DNA from: Maribacter dokdonensis DSW-8
Lineage (GTDB): Bacteria; Bacteroidota; Bacteroidia; Flavobacteriales; Flavobacteriaceae
DNA: 18,651 bases
NCBI RefSeq assembly: GCF_001447995.1
Contig: NZ_LDPE01000010.1
Span: forward strand, 1 to 18,651
Direction: 5' to 3'
More notes on this DNA, generated by a model that saw only the letters and a program-made list of their open reading frames with translations, did no database searches and was not told the DNA's origin. The stretch itself is not shown here. The first letter of the stretch is position 1.

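Overview
The window reads as Bacteroidota DNA, most likely a marine Flavobacteriia. The evidence is a type A sorting domain of the type IX secretion system (T9SS), a gene start with no Shine-Dalgarno sequence, and a domain mix of malectin, DUF5018-like, DUF5011-like, BACON-like, PKD and cadherin modules that is typical of very large secreted proteins in that group. The assignment is by family knowledge only.

Layout: (1) 1-363 is the 3' end of a secreted protein that ends in a T9SS type A C-terminal domain. (2) 364-890 is a 527-base, very AT-rich intergenic region (about 24% GC over 421-840 by hand count). It holds a terminator for the first gene, an 18-pair inverted repeat, two smaller hairpins and a second terminator-like hairpin just upstream of the next gene. 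(3) 891 to the end of the window is one uninterrupted reading frame of at least 5,920 codons that runs off the right edge. It starts with a Sec signal peptide. I find no stop codon in frame, and everything after 890 belongs to this one gene.

The giant protein is a mosaic of beta-rich extracellular domains. In order: a ConA-like domain with a CxxISTLxC head; a CBM-like domain; an Ig/BACON-like domain; malectin; two DUF5018-like; cadherin; an unknown lectin-like domain; cadherin; ConA-like; DUF5018-like; ConA-like; BACON-like; Big_5-like; a glucose/sorbosone-dehydrogenase-type beta-propeller; ASH-like; a DUF4114-like domain; ConA-like; CBM-like; Big_5-like; a second propeller; ASH-like; DUF4114-like; BACON-like; CBM-like; an OmpL47-type Ig; ASH-like; a third DUF4114-like; CADG-like; Big_9-like; two PKD; malectin; PKD-like; malectin; and the start of a DUF5011-like domain. 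Two large blocks share the order ConA-like / spacer / Big_5 / propeller / ASH / DUF4114-like, so part of the gene arose by duplication of a supermodule of roughly 1,250-1,350 residues.

The most interesting points are these. Two predicted PQQ-sugar-dehydrogenase-type propellers keep Asp-His and Arg-Asn signatures inside what otherwise looks like a carbohydrate-binding adhesin or scaffold. Cysteine use is extremely sparse: ten in 5,920 residues, all in close pairs. An orphan terminator and other hairpins lie upstream of the gene, and base composition breaks sharply between the two genes (about 50% versus about 37% GC). A cell-surface, glycan-binding role is inferred. Nothing in the window proves enzymatic activity or the mode of anchoring.
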